64,000 nucleotides of DNA, taken from Bacteroidales bacterium. Lineage in GTDB: Bacteria; Bacteroidota; Bacteroidia; Bacteroidales; Muribaculaceae. The notes beneath the pieces were generated by a model, which was given only the letters and a program-made list of their open reading frames with translations, did no database searches and was not told the origin of the DNA. This document shows, piece by piece, positions 53,016 to 61,860 of this stretch. The position numbers were made by a program, and so were the translations under genes. The first letter of the stretch is position 1. Every line of letters starts with the position of its first letter. The DNA lies in NCBI GenBank assembly GCA_004552485.1, contig SFOH01000019.1, positions 1-64,000 of the forward strand. The letters are read 5' to 3'.

Positions 53016-53588
53016 ATGAAGATTAAATCTCTCCTTATCGCAGCAATCGTAGCCCTCGGCGGCTCAATGGCCGTCAACGCTCAGAATCCCGAAATCCTCA
53101 GCAACGAAAGCGCACTCGCCGAAGGCGTATGCGGTCCTCAGAACTGCGGTCCCAAGGACGGTCAGTGTGGCCCCAAGGACTGCTGTAGCCCCCGCGAATG
53201 TGCCGCTTTCGAAGGCATAACCCTAACCGAGGCACAGAAAACCGCCCTCAAGCAGCTCAAAGCCGACCGCAAGAACAAAGCCCTCGAGGCCAAGAAAGCC
53301 AAACGTCAGGCCGACTCGCTGAAACGAGTGGCACGCCGCGCCGAGCGCCTCGAATACCTCCACCAGGTGCAGAAAATCCTCACCCCTGACCAGTACGTAA
53401 CTTTCCTGGAGAACACCATCGTCAATAACGGCGGTCCCGGCAAAGGCTTCAAACCCGGCAAAGAGTTCATGGGCGGCCCACGCCACGGCAAGCAATTCAA
53501 CCGAGACAACAACGGTCCCTGCCCCTACAACAAGGAAGGCAAACCCGCCAAGGACACTAAAGACAAAAAGAACAAGCGCAACAAATAA
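53016..53588 (+). CDS. Periplasmic Cys-rich LTxxQ (Spy/CpxP-like) protein
   Basis: The product has 190 residues with signal peptide MKIKSLLIAAIVALGGSMAVNA. Residues 39-62 contain six cysteines in CGPQNC and CGPKD-type repeats (GVCGPQNCGPKDGQCGPKDC). A helical domain follows with LTEAQ at 70-74 and LTPDQ near 125, the paired LTxxQ motifs of Spy/CpxP periplasmic chaperones and metal sensors. The tail is basic (KDTKDKKNKRNK). The Cys cluster is not part of standard Spy proteins and may bind metal. Gene context gives no partner. Confidence 0.68.
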   Translation: MKIKSLLIAAIVALGGSMAVNAQNPEILSNESALAEGVCGPQNCGPKDGQCGPKDCCSPRECAAFEGITLTEAQKTALKQLKADRKNKALEAKKAKRQADSLKRVARRAERLEYLHQVQKILTPDQYVTFLENTIVNNGGPGKGFKPGKEFMGGPRHGKQFNRDNNGPCPYNKEGKPAKDTKDKKNKRNK

Positions 53589-53801
53589 ATAGCTTCCCCC
53601 TCTCTCCCCAACTCTCCTCTTCACTTCCTAAACATTATTCATTCTCTCTCTCCGCACCGTGGCATGCCCCCTACCCCCGGCATCCGCGGTGTTCTTTTTT
53701 TGGCCCGCTTTGTACAATAAAGCCACGCGCACGTGCGTTATATATATATTTAGTAAACCAATTGTTGAAACCCAAAACATACTTATACTTACCTTTTTAC
53801 G

Positions 53802-55742
53802 ATGAAGAAATTACTTATTAGCGCCGGCGCCCTGGCCTTAGCCGCCATCGCATACGCCGCTACAGCGGGAAATGACCCGGTGCTGATGACCGTCAACGGC
53901 AAGAAAGTGCACAAGAGCGAATTCGAGTACCTCTACCACAAAAACCTCCAGCAGCAACAGCAGCCCCAGTCCATCGACGACTACCTGCAGATGTTCATCA
54001 ACTACAAGCTGAAAGTGGCCGACGCCGAGGCCGCCCGCCTGGACACCACCGAGTCTTTCCGGAACGAATTCCGCAGCAGCTGCGAAGAGCTGGCAGCGCC
54101 CTACATGATTGACAGCACGGTCCTCAACAACCTTGTCAACGAGGCCTACGAACACCTCAAGGAGAATGTGAACGTCAGCCACATCATGGTCGCCCCGGCA
54201 GAGAATCCGGCCAAGAACGACTCCGTAGTCGCCATGATGGAGCAGCTTCGCGCCGACCTCCTCAGCGGCAAAGCCGACTGGGCAGCAATGGTCGAGAAAT
54301 ACACCGTCGACCGCGGCACCAAGAACCGCGCCGGCCTCATGGGCTGGCTCACCCCCGGCGCCTTCCCCTGGTCCTTCGAGAAAGCCGCCTATCAGACTGC
54401 CACCGGCGACATCTCCGACGTGGTTAACTCCGGCTTCGGCTATCACCTCGTGCGCGTCAACGACCGTCGTCCCGCCCCCGGCGAGGTGAAGGCCTCACAC
54501 ATCCTCATTCTCACCCGCGGCAAGGATGAGGCCGAGCAGGCACGCGCCAAAGTGCTCATCGACTCGCTCTACAACGTGGCCGCTTCCGGCGCCGACTTCG
54601 CCGAGCTTGCCAAGAAATACAGCCAAGACCCCGGCAGCGGCAGCCGCGGCGGCGACCTCGGATGGTTCGGCCCCGGCCGCATGGTGGCTCCCTTCGACTC
54701 AGCCGCCTTCGCCATGGCTGACGGCACCATCTCCAAGCCCTTCGCCACCAGTTTCGGCTGGCACATCATCAAGCGCGAGGCATCGCGTCCCATCCCCACC
54801 CTCGACGAGGCCCGCAAGACAATCGAGCAGCAGATCGGCGGCGACGAGCGTCGCATCCTCCCCTACCGCGCACGCCTCGAACAGCTCACGAAAGCCCACA
54901 AGGGCAAAGTGCTGAAAAGCAACGTCAACAAGCTGGCAAACAAGCTGATGAAGCAGGGCGGATGGAACGCCACCACAGTCCTCACCCTCGAGAATGACGC
55001 CACGCCCGTCGTTCAGGTCGACGGCAAAAAATTCACCATGGCCGATATGTACAAGAAACTGCCCATCATGACCGCCGACAACCTCAACGACATCGAGCAG
55101 ACCCTCTTAACCGTAGCCAACGGCCTCCTGGACGAGCAGGTTGTTGAGGCCGAACGCCTCAGCATGCTGGAGAAAAATCCTGACTTCCGCAACCTCGTGA
55201 ACGAATACCACGACGGCATCCTCCTCTTCGACATCTCCAACCAGAAGGTTTGGGACAAGGCCACCAAGGACAAGGAAGGCCTCGAGAATTTCTTCGCCAC
55301 TCACCGCGACAACTACAAGTGGGAGGCTCCCAAATTCAAAGGCTTCATCGTCTTCGCCAAGAACGACTCAGTCATGCAGCTGGCTCAGCAGTACTGTCAG
55401 AACGAGGCCACAGCCATGAGCAACGAGGACTTCGTCAAGAACATCAAGGAGCGCTTCGGCAAGGACATCCGCGTTGAGCGCGTCATCGCCGCCAAGGGCG
55501 ACAACCCAATCACCGACTACCTCGGCTTCGGCGGCCAAAAGCCCATCGATCCCAAGAAAATCCGCTGGAACGACTATTTCGCCTTCCGCGAGAAAATCAT
55601 CGCCCAGCCCGAGGAAGTTGTCGACGTTCGCGCCGACGTCACCACCGAATATCAGAATTACCTGGAGCAGGAGTGGATCAAAGAGCTCCGTAACCGCTAC
55701 AAAGTTGACGTAGATCAGAAGGTCCTGAAGACCGTCAAATAA
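53802..55742 (+). CDS. Parvulin-type peptidyl-prolyl isomerase with two PpiC domains (SurA-like)
   Basis: The product has 646 residues with signal peptide MKKLLISAGALALAAIAYAA. A SurA-like N-terminal helical region (VHKSEFEYLYHKNLQ) leads to two parvulin domains: VNVSHIMVAP through GFGYHLVRVNDRRP (about 120-225) and VKASHILILTRG through FGWHIIKREASRP (about 228-330). A long C-terminal region completes it. By family it is a periplasmic foldase for outer-membrane proteins. The preceding 213 bases hold only a pyrimidine-rich stretch and an alternating TATATA run. Confidence 0.9.
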   Translation: MKKLLISAGALALAAIAYAATAGNDPVLMTVNGKKVHKSEFEYLYHKNLQQQQQPQSIDDYLQMFINYKLKVADAEAARLDTTESFRNEFRSSCEELAAPYMIDSTVLNNLVNEAYEHLKENVNVSHIMVAPAENPAKNDSVVAMMEQLRADLLSGKADWAAMVEKYTVDRGTKNRAGLMGWLTPGAFPWSFEKAAYQTATGDISDVVNSGFGYHLVRVNDRRPAPGEVKASHILILTRGKDEAEQARAKVLIDSLYNVAASGADFAELAKKYSQDPGSGSRGGDLGWFGPGRMVAPFDSAAFAMADGTISKPFATSFGWHIIKREASRPIPTLDEARKTIEQQIGGDERRILPYRARLEQLTKAHKGKVLKSNVNKLANKLMKQGGWNATTVLTLENDATPVVQVDGKKFTMADMYKKLPIMTADNLNDIEQTLLTVANGLLDEQVVEAERLSMLEKNPDFRNLVNEYHDGILLFDISNQKVWDKATKDKEGLENFFATHRDNYKWEAPKFKGFIVFAKNDSVMQLAQQYCQNEATAMSNEDFVKNIKERFGKDIRVERVIAAKGDNPITDYLGFGGQKPIDPKKIRWNDYFAFREKIIAQPEEVVDVRADVTTEYQNYLEQEWIKELRNRYKVDVDQKVLKTVK

Positions 55743-55759
55743 CTGCGGTTCAATACCTT

Positions 55760-55800
55760 ACAACAAAGGCACGGCTCATTGCGAACCGTGCCTTTGTTGT
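55760..55800. terminator. Strong bidirectional terminator
   Basis: ACAACAAAGGCACGG at 55760-55774 pairs perfectly over 15 bp with CCGTGCCTTTGTTGT at 55786-55800. It lies between the convergent parvulin and trxB genes. Confidence 0.9.
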
Positions 55801-55826
55801 ATCCGGACCTAAGGTCTGGGCGGAAA

Positions 55827-56765
55827 TCAGAGGGGATTGTTGAGGATGAAACGCTCGGCCTCGAGGGCGGCGCGGCAACCTGTTCCGGCAGCTACGATGG
55901 CCTGCTGGAAGACGGGGTCGCAGACATCGCCGGCGGCGTAAACGCCGTCAACGTTCGTGGCCTGCGAATGGCTCTTGATTTTGATAAATCCCTGAGCGTC
56001 AGTGTCGACATACGTTTTGAAGACCTCGCTGTTGGGGTTATGACCGATGGCCAGGAAGAAGCCGTCGATGTTGATGTCGAAGAGCTGCTCGCGCTCGGTG
56101 CCGCGGTATTCCACGAGGTGCGCGCCTTCCAGCACTTCCTCGCCGAAGAGACCGAGAGTGTTGGTGTTGAACAGAACCGTGATTTTCGGGTTCGAAAGCA
56201 CGCGCTGCTGCATCACCTTCGACGCACGCAGGTGGTCTTTGCGCACAATCATATACACTTTCTCAGCCAGTGAAGCCAGATACTCGGCCTCCTCGCAGGC
56301 AGTGTCGCCTCCGCCGACTACGGCCACGCGTTTCTTGCGGTAGAAGAATCCGTCGCAGGTGGCGCAGGCGCTGACGCCCATGCCCATATACTTCTGCTCG
56401 TCGGGCAGACCCAGGTAACGGGCCGATGCACCGGTGGCTATGATGACAGTTTCGGCCATGATAGGCTCGTCCATACCGCTGACAGTCACTGCGAAAGGAC
56501 GCTTCGAGAAGTCCACGGCGGTGACGAGACCGGAGTGCATCTCTGTGCCGAAGCGCTCGGCCTGGGCCTTGAGGTCGGCCATGAGCTGGTTTCCGTCAAC
56601 GCCCTGGGGATAGCCGGGGAAATTCTCAACGGTGGTGGTGGTGGTGAGCTGGCCGCCGGGCTGCGGACCATCGACAAGCACGGGGCTGAGGTTGGCTCGT
56701 GAGGCGTAGATGGCGGCAGTGTAGCCGGCGGGGCCTGAGCCTATGATTAAGCATTTGGTGTTCAT
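55827..56765 (-). CDS. trxB: Thioredoxin reductase
   Basis: The product has 312 residues. It has the FAD motif LIIGSGPAGYTAAIYASRA, the redox pair Cys134-Cys137 in SACATCDGFFYRKKRV, the NADPH motif VAVVGGGDTACEEAEYLA and the C-terminal GVYAAGDVCDP. This is the low-molecular-weight bacterial type. It keeps thioredoxin reduced, serving Tpx and other enzymes. It is last in the ftsK-lolA-trxB group. Confidence 0.95.
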   Translation of the reverse strand: MNTKCLIIGSGPAGYTAAIYASRANLSPVLVDGPQPGGQLTTTTTVENFPGYPQGVDGNQLMADLKAQAERFGTEMHSGLVTAVDFSKRPFAVTVSGMDEPIMAETVIIATGASARYLGLPDEQKYMGMGVSACATCDGFFYRKKRVAVVGGGDTACEEAEYLASLAEKVYMIVRKDHLRASKVMQQRVLSNPKITVLFNTNTLGLFGEEVLEGAHLVEYRGTEREQLFDINIDGFFLAIGHNPNSEVFKTYVDTDAQGFIKIKSHSQATNVDGVYAAGDVCDPVFQQAIVAAGTGCRAALEAERFILNNPL

Positions 56766-56818
56766 AACGTATCTTTGTGTTAGTCAATAATTTACCAAGA
56801 ATTTTCGGATGTCGCTTT

Positions 56819-57421
56819 TTAGCGCAGGTCGTTCAGCTCGTAGCCGTTGGTGTGAGCCTTCGTGATGCGGAAGCTTGCGGCCGAGAGTGCGGCGCCGGGC
56901 TTGAAAGAGCGGATGGTGATGGTAATCAAGCCGCCGTCCATTGTGGCCGTTATCGAGTTGGGAATGAACGTTTTGGCGTTCACGGTGACAACGGCTGAGC
57001 GCACGGCGTTGGCCTTGGAGCGCGCTGTGAGCTGCACCATGTATGTCCCCGCGGGAGCCGGCAGGAGTTTGCAGGTGTAGAGGTTCTTATAGCCGGTGAT
57101 GACGCGGAAAGGATTGCTTTCCACAAGTTCGGCGGCGGTGGGCTCGGTGATGGAGATTTCCTTGGCGGAATTCTGTCTAACCCACTGAGTCTTACCGTCA
57201 TACCACACGGCAATGTCGCCGGCGACATAGGTGAACATCTGTTTGCAGACGGTCATGGCGCCGTTGCCGGAGCCGCCCGCGCCGCTGAACGAGAATGTCA
57301 CGGACACAGACTTAGGCTGAGTCAGCGCCGCCGACACCTTTGCCATTACCTGGTCGGCAGTCATTGCTCCGAAGGCATTGACGCCGCACAGACACATTAT
57401 TATAATAAGTAACTTTTTCAA
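56819..57421 (-). CDS. lolA: LolA-like outer-membrane lipoprotein carrier
   Basis: The product has 200 residues with a signal peptide (MKKLLIIIMCLCGVNAFGAM). The body has the LolA pattern of alternating strands, with VTFSFSG, IAVWYDGKTQWVRQNSAKEI and NPFRVITGYKNLYTC. It would shuttle lipoproteins from the inner to the outer membrane through the periplasm. Position directly after ftsK is conserved in Bacteroidales and supports the call. A weaker possibility is another LolA-fold protein. Confidence 0.82.
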   Translation of the reverse strand: MKKLLIIIMCLCGVNAFGAMTADQVMAKVSAALTQPKSVSVTFSFSGAGGSGNGAMTVCKQMFTYVAGDIAVWYDGKTQWVRQNSAKEISITEPTAAELVESNPFRVITGYKNLYTCKLLPAPAGTYMVQLTARSKANAVRSAVVTVNAKTFIPNSITATMDGGLITITIRSFKPGAALSAASFRITKAHTNGYELNDLR

Positions 57422-57460
57422 TTCCGTGTTCTTTTAGTTCTAAAAGTCATTCGCTACGGG

Positions 57461-60310
57461 TTAACCTTGCGAGAGGATGACGTCAAGTGTTTCTGAATCA
57501 ACAAGTATGGAGCGCGGTTTGTTCCCGGAACCGGGTCCTACGACGCCGCAAGCCTCAAGCTGGTCCATGATCTTGCCGGCGCGGTTGTAGCCTATCTGAT
57601 ACTTGCGCTGCAGGATTGAGACGGACGCCTGACCTTGTCCCACGAGGAAGCGGGCGCAGTCATCGAAGAGCGGGTCACGCTCGAGGCCACCGCCCGCAAA
57701 GCCGCCTGCCTGAGGCGCCTCACCTCCGCCGGCCGCGAGAATCGGGTCGGGCAGCATATACGGCTCCAGGAAACCGACCTGATCGTTGACATAGTCGCAG
57801 ATGCGCTCGACCTCTTCGGTGCTGATGAACGCGCACTGCACGCGCTCCATGGCGCCGCCGGCCGAGTAGAGCATATCGCCGCGGCCGATGAGCTGGTTGG
57901 CGCCGGGGCGGTCGAGGATGGTGCGTGAGTCGACCATCTGGTTCACACGGAACGCTATACGCGTGGGACAGTTTGCCTTGATAAGGCCGGTGAGCACGTT
58001 GGTCGACGGGCGCTGTGTGGCGATAATCATGTGGATACCCACGGCGCGCGCCTTCTGAGTGATGCGCGTCACGGGGCCCTCGACCTCCTTGCCGGCCGTC
58101 AGAATCAGGTCGGAGAACTCGTCGATAATCACCACTATATAAGGCATATAGCGGTGACCGTTGGCAGGATTGAGGCGGCGCTCGCAGTAGCGGCGGTTGT
58201 AGTCCTTGATGTCACGCGTGCGCGCATCCTTCATCAGCGCATAACGCTGGTCCATCTCCACGCACAGGCTGTTGAGGACGGCCAGCACGCGGTTCATGTC
58301 CGTCACGATGGGGTCGTCGTCATCGTCGGGAAGCTGAGCCAGATAATGCTTTTCGAGTTTGGAGTAGAGGCTGAACTCGACCATCTTCGGGTCGATGAGC
58401 ACAAATTTGAGGTCGGCGGGATGCTTCTTGTAAATGAGCGACGCAATTATCGCATTGAGGCCCACGGATTTACCCTGACCGGTGGCACCGGCCACGAGAG
58501 CGTGAGGCATTGAGGCAAGGTCGGTCACGAACACCTCGTTGGAGATTGTCGAACCCAGGGCAACGGGCAGAGCCTTAGTGCTCTCCCGGAATTTGGGCGC
58601 CTCGAGCATCTTGCGCATCGACACAATCTGCGGGCTGTTGTTAGGCACCTCGATGCCCACCGTTCCGCGGCCGGGCATAGGAGCAATGATACGGATGCCT
58701 TTCGCTTTGAGGCTCAGGGCAATATCGTCTTCGAGGTGTTTGATGGTGGAGATGCGGACGCCTTCGGCCGGCACAATCTCGTAGAGTGTGATGGTGGGTC
58801 CTACTGTGGCTTTGATGTGTGCGATAGAGACGTTGTAGTTGCCTAAGGTGCGCACGATTTTCTGGATGTTTTCCTCAAGCTCTTCCTTGCTGACGGTTTT
58901 CTTCTCGTCGCGCTCGTCGAGGAGTTCCAGGGGCGGCTGACGGAAATTCGGCAGCTCGGCGTGAGGGTCAAACTCCTCTTGCTCGGGGCCGTCGATGAGG
59001 ATTCCCTGCGCCGGCTCTTCCGTTGCATCCTTCTCGCCGTTCAGCGCCGGGCGCTCCACGTCGACCGTGATGCTGCGCTGCTCGGCGGCCTTCTCCGGCT
59101 TTACAGCTGCAGCAGGCTCGTCATCATCGATAGCGAAAGACGACTCCGTCTCCTTGTGTGATTCTTCCACCTTTGCAGGATTGGCCGAAGCCACATCCGC
59201 AACAGACTCAGCCTCAGAAGGTTCTACTTTAGCAGAGTCATTCAGAGGCGTGGGCTCTTCATCGTCTGCGAGGACGCCGGTGTTCTCCATAACAGGACGT
59301 TTGGGCAACTTGGGAACATGATTTGCGACAAATCTTCCGGCGCGGAGAATCGGGTATAGGAAGACGCAGACCGTGGCCGCCAACAGAATTAGCGTAACCA
59401 GCAGCGGGCCAATCCAATCCGTGGCCTCGAACAGCGCCTTGTTCAGATAATGGCCATGCGTTCCGCCCCAGAGAACGGCGGCATCGCCGACGTATGCAAT
59501 CAGCCCGGAGACAACAGAGACGGTGATTGCCAAGAGCAGACTTTTGAAGGTGAATTTCCAGAAATTAATCTTCCAATGCGCTAACAGACAGCCGCCTATC
59601 GTGAACAGGTAGATAGCCAGCACGAAGGCGCCCAATCCGAGAGCATCGGTGAAAAGTGCGTTGCCGAGCCATGCGCCGACGGCGCCGCCGACATTGTCGA
59701 TTTTGCGGCCGGAGTCAATCATTTCCTTGACCGTGTTGTTGAGCACAAGGCTCTGGTCGTGGGCGGCATTGCGCAGGTGCGAACACAGAATCACAACCAT
59801 GGTCGTTGCCACAAGGATGGCGACAATGCCGAGGAACACGTGGAAGCGGCGGTCAAAGAGGAAGGCGGTGATGCCGCCGGCACGCTTTGCATGGCGGTCG
59901 GCGTTCACCTGCGGACGGCGCGGGCGACGCGATGCGGTCCGGCGCTCTGCCCGTCTGTCGGCAACCTGTTCTTCGGCATAAGCCTCATTATCAGCGTCTT
60001 GTGCAGGTTCGGGATCAGTGCTATTTCCGGCCTCATAGGCGCCTGCCACCTCATAATAAGGCAGATCGCGGTCGGAGGCTACGGACGCTGATGCCTCGTT
60101 TGCCGGCTGTTCGGCGACAGGCGCAATAACCTTTTCGTCCTCGTTGAAGGGCTCGGGAGGCGTCAGATCGGGTGTGTCGTGACGGCGCACAACGCGCTGG
60201 GTGCGCTTGCGCGCGCCGCGTGCATCGGTGGCTTTCACACGTCCTTTGCCGCCGGAGTTGCCACCGGTCTCGCCACCTATGTTGTTCAGTTGAAGGTCAA
60301 ATTCGTCCAT
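57461..60310 (-). CDS. ftsK: DNA translocase FtsK
   Basis: The product has 949 residues. It has a disordered, charged N-terminus, four membrane segments (about 155-330), an acidic linker, and the motor with Walker A VAGATGQGKSVGLN near residue 605, Walker B YIVVIIDEFSDLI, and the C-terminal gamma winged helix (YQIGYNRAGKIMDQLEACGVV) that reads KOPS sites. It moves chromosome ends to the division septum for dimer resolution. The membrane part is longer at its N-terminus than minimal FtsK. It lies upstream of lolA and is likely co-transcribed. Confidence 0.95.
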   Translation of the reverse strand: MDEFDLQLNNIGGETGGNSGGKGRVKATDARGARKRTQRVVRRHDTPDLTPPEPFNEDEKVIAPVAEQPANEASASVASDRDLPYYEVAGAYEAGNSTDPEPAQDADNEAYAEEQVADRRAERRTASRRPRRPQVNADRHAKRAGGITAFLFDRRFHVFLGIVAILVATTMVVILCSHLRNAAHDQSLVLNNTVKEMIDSGRKIDNVGGAVGAWLGNALFTDALGLGAFVLAIYLFTIGGCLLAHWKINFWKFTFKSLLLAITVSVVSGLIAYVGDAAVLWGGTHGHYLNKALFEATDWIGPLLVTLILLAATVCVFLYPILRAGRFVANHVPKLPKRPVMENTGVLADDEEPTPLNDSAKVEPSEAESVADVASANPAKVEESHKETESSFAIDDDEPAAAVKPEKAAEQRSITVDVERPALNGEKDATEEPAQGILIDGPEQEEFDPHAELPNFRQPPLELLDERDEKKTVSKEELEENIQKIVRTLGNYNVSIAHIKATVGPTITLYEIVPAEGVRISTIKHLEDDIALSLKAKGIRIIAPMPGRGTVGIEVPNNSPQIVSMRKMLEAPKFRESTKALPVALGSTISNEVFVTDLASMPHALVAGATGQGKSVGLNAIIASLIYKKHPADLKFVLIDPKMVEFSLYSKLEKHYLAQLPDDDDDPIVTDMNRVLAVLNSLCVEMDQRYALMKDARTRDIKDYNRRYCERRLNPANGHRYMPYIVVIIDEFSDLILTAGKEVEGPVTRITQKARAVGIHMIIATQRPSTNVLTGLIKANCPTRIAFRVNQMVDSRTILDRPGANQLIGRGDMLYSAGGAMERVQCAFISTEEVERICDYVNDQVGFLEPYMLPDPILAAGGGEAPQAGGFAGGGLERDPLFDDCARFLVGQGQASVSILQRKYQIGYNRAGKIMDQLEACGVVGPGSGNKPRSILVDSETLDVILSQG

Positions 60311-60324
60311 GATAGTTTGATGTC

Positions 60325-60969
60325 TCAGAGTGCTTTAAGTGAAGCGATGACTGACTCGGGGTGCTCGGCGCCGAAGACAAAGCTGCCGGCAACAAGTGCG
60401 TCGGCACCGGCCTCGGCCAGGCGTGCGCCCGTCTCAAGATTCACGCCGCCGTCTATCTCGATAAGAGCCTTCGAACCGGCCTCGTCTATCATGGCGCGCA
60501 GGCGACGTGTCTTGGCGATGGTGTTCTCGATGAACTTCTGACCGCCGAAACCGGGGTTCACGCTCATCAGCAGAACCATGTCGACGTCGCCGATGATGTC
60601 CTCGAGCGTGGACACGGGCGTGGCCGGATTCAGCGTCACGGCGGCCTTCATGCCGGCGGCCTTGATTGACTGGATGGTGCGGTTGAGGTGGATGCACGCC
60701 TCCTGGTGAACGTTCATGATCGCGGCGCCGGTGTCGCGCACGCGGCTCACGAACTTGTCGGGGTTGACGATCATCAGGTGTACGTCGAGGGGCTTCTTGG
60801 CTTTGGTGGCGATGGCGTCGATCACCGGGAAGCCGAAGGATATGTTGGGGACAAAGACGCCGTCCATAACGTCGAGGTGGTACCAGTCGGCCTCCGAGCG
60901 GTTGAGCATTTCAACGTCGCGATCAAGATTGCCGAAGTCAGCGGAGAGAAGTGAGGGAGAAACAATCAT
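60325..60969 (-). CDS. rpe: Ribulose-phosphate 3-epimerase
   Basis: The product has 214 residues. The TIM-barrel motifs are in order: SPSLLSADFGNLDRDV, WYHLDVMDGVFVPNISFG, LDVHLMIVNPD, VLLMSVNPGFGGQKF and LIEIDGGVNLETG. It interconverts ribulose-5-P and xylulose-5-P in the pentose phosphate pathway. It sits 14 bases upstream of ftsK on the same strand. Confidence 0.96.
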   Translation of the reverse strand: MIVSPSLLSADFGNLDRDVEMLNRSEADWYHLDVMDGVFVPNISFGFPVIDAIATKAKKPLDVHLMIVNPDKFVSRVRDTGAAIMNVHQEACIHLNRTIQSIKAAGMKAAVTLNPATPVSTLEDIIGDVDMVLLMSVNPGFGGQKFIENTIAKTRRLRAMIDEAGSKALIEIDGGVNLETGARLAEAGADALVAGSFVFGAEHPESVIASLKAL

Positions 60970-61010
60970 GGTGTGTGTATATGTCTTTATATTAGGGTTT
61001 TATGGGTATG

Positions 61011-61685
61011 TCAGTTTTTCTTTTCGGGTTTGTGGGAGAACCAGCGGTAGATCATAAAGGCCACGATGCCCACGAGCAGAGCCAGGCCGGCATAGGAGAG
61101 ATAGGCATTGTACTCTTCGATTTTTTCCATGAGCACGTCGAGGCTCACGGTCTTGCCCAGCCAATAGCCGAGGCCGCCGAGCACGGCGTTCCAGACGAGT
61201 GCGCCGAGCGAGGTGAAGATGCAGAAGGTGCCGAGGTTCATGCGCGCGAGGCCGGCAGGAATGCTGATGAGCTGGCGCACGGCGGGAATCAGTCGGCCCA
61301 GGAAGGTGGAGATGGCGCCGTGTTGGTCGAAGTATTTCTCGGCATGTTCGACCTTAGCCTCGTTGATGAGGCACATGTGGCCCATGCGTGAGTTGGCGAA
61401 TTTGTAGACGATGGGGCGGCCGATCCACATCGAGAGATAATAGTTGACGAGCGCGCCGATGAGTGCGCCGACAGTGGCGACGGCAATGACGCCGAAGAGG
61501 TTCATGTCGCCTTTCGTGACGGCCAGGTAGGCGGCGGGGGGCACGACAAGCTCCGACGGGAACGGGATGAACGAGCTCTCGATGATCATGAACAGGAGCA
61601 CCCACCAGTAATTGGCGTTCTCGATAAAGAACTGAAAAAACTCTTTAGCGTCAAAAAAGAGGGCACAGGGAATTGTTAAATCCAT
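61011..61685 (-). CDS. DedA-family membrane protein
   Basis: The product has 224 residues. It contains the family motif ESSFIPFPSELVVPPAAYLA with the essential acidic residue, then LVNYYLSMWIGRPIVYKFAN and FLGRLIPAVRQLISIPAG, and several membrane helices. DedA/Tvp38 proteins are lipid scramblases that flip undecaprenyl phosphate or other lipids in the inner membrane. It is 41 bases upstream of rpe on the same strand and may be the operon head. Confidence 0.93.
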   Translation of the reverse strand: MDLTIPCALFFDAKEFFQFFIENANYWWVLLFMIIESSFIPFPSELVVPPAAYLAVTKGDMNLFGVIAVATVGALIGALVNYYLSMWIGRPIVYKFANSRMGHMCLINEAKVEHAEKYFDQHGAISTFLGRLIPAVRQLISIPAGLARMNLGTFCIFTSLGALVWNAVLGGLGYWLGKTVSLDVLMEKIEEYNAYLSYAGLALLVGIVAFMIYRWFSHKPEKKN

Positions 61686-61782
61686 TGTAAATCAGGGTCA
61701 TACATTAGTAAAAGCGCAAGCGAGCGCAGACATTTCGGCCGGCTTGGTTTTCACCGGCCCGAGCCATGAGGCCATGGGAATA

Positions 61783-61790
61783 CAAAGGTA
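61783..61790 (-). promoter_or_regulatory. -7 box TACCTTTG before the DedA gene
   Basis: On the minus strand TACCTTTG matches the consensus. A GTTG lies 19 bases upstream (61813-61810) as a possible -33. The leader would be about 92 bases. Confidence 0.6.
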
Positions 61791-61798
61791 CGAAAAAA

Positions 61799-61822
61799 GC
61801 CTCAAACAGCAACGTCCGAGGC
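61799..61822 (-). terminator. Terminator of the TPR gene
   Basis: GCCTC at 61799-61803 pairs with GAGGC at 61818-61822. On the minus strand the hairpin is followed by TTTTTT. A second small hairpin, CATCGAA/TTCGATG, lies at 61844-61860 directly after the TPR stop. Confidence 0.6.
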
Positions 61823-61860
61823 CTTATTTTTTTTGCAAGTTTTCATCGAAAAATTCGATG

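Noticed and set aside
56770..56777. TATCTTTG on the plus strand just upstream of trxB
   Set aside because: It matches the -7 consensus but faces away from trxB and has no plus-strand gene in front of it.
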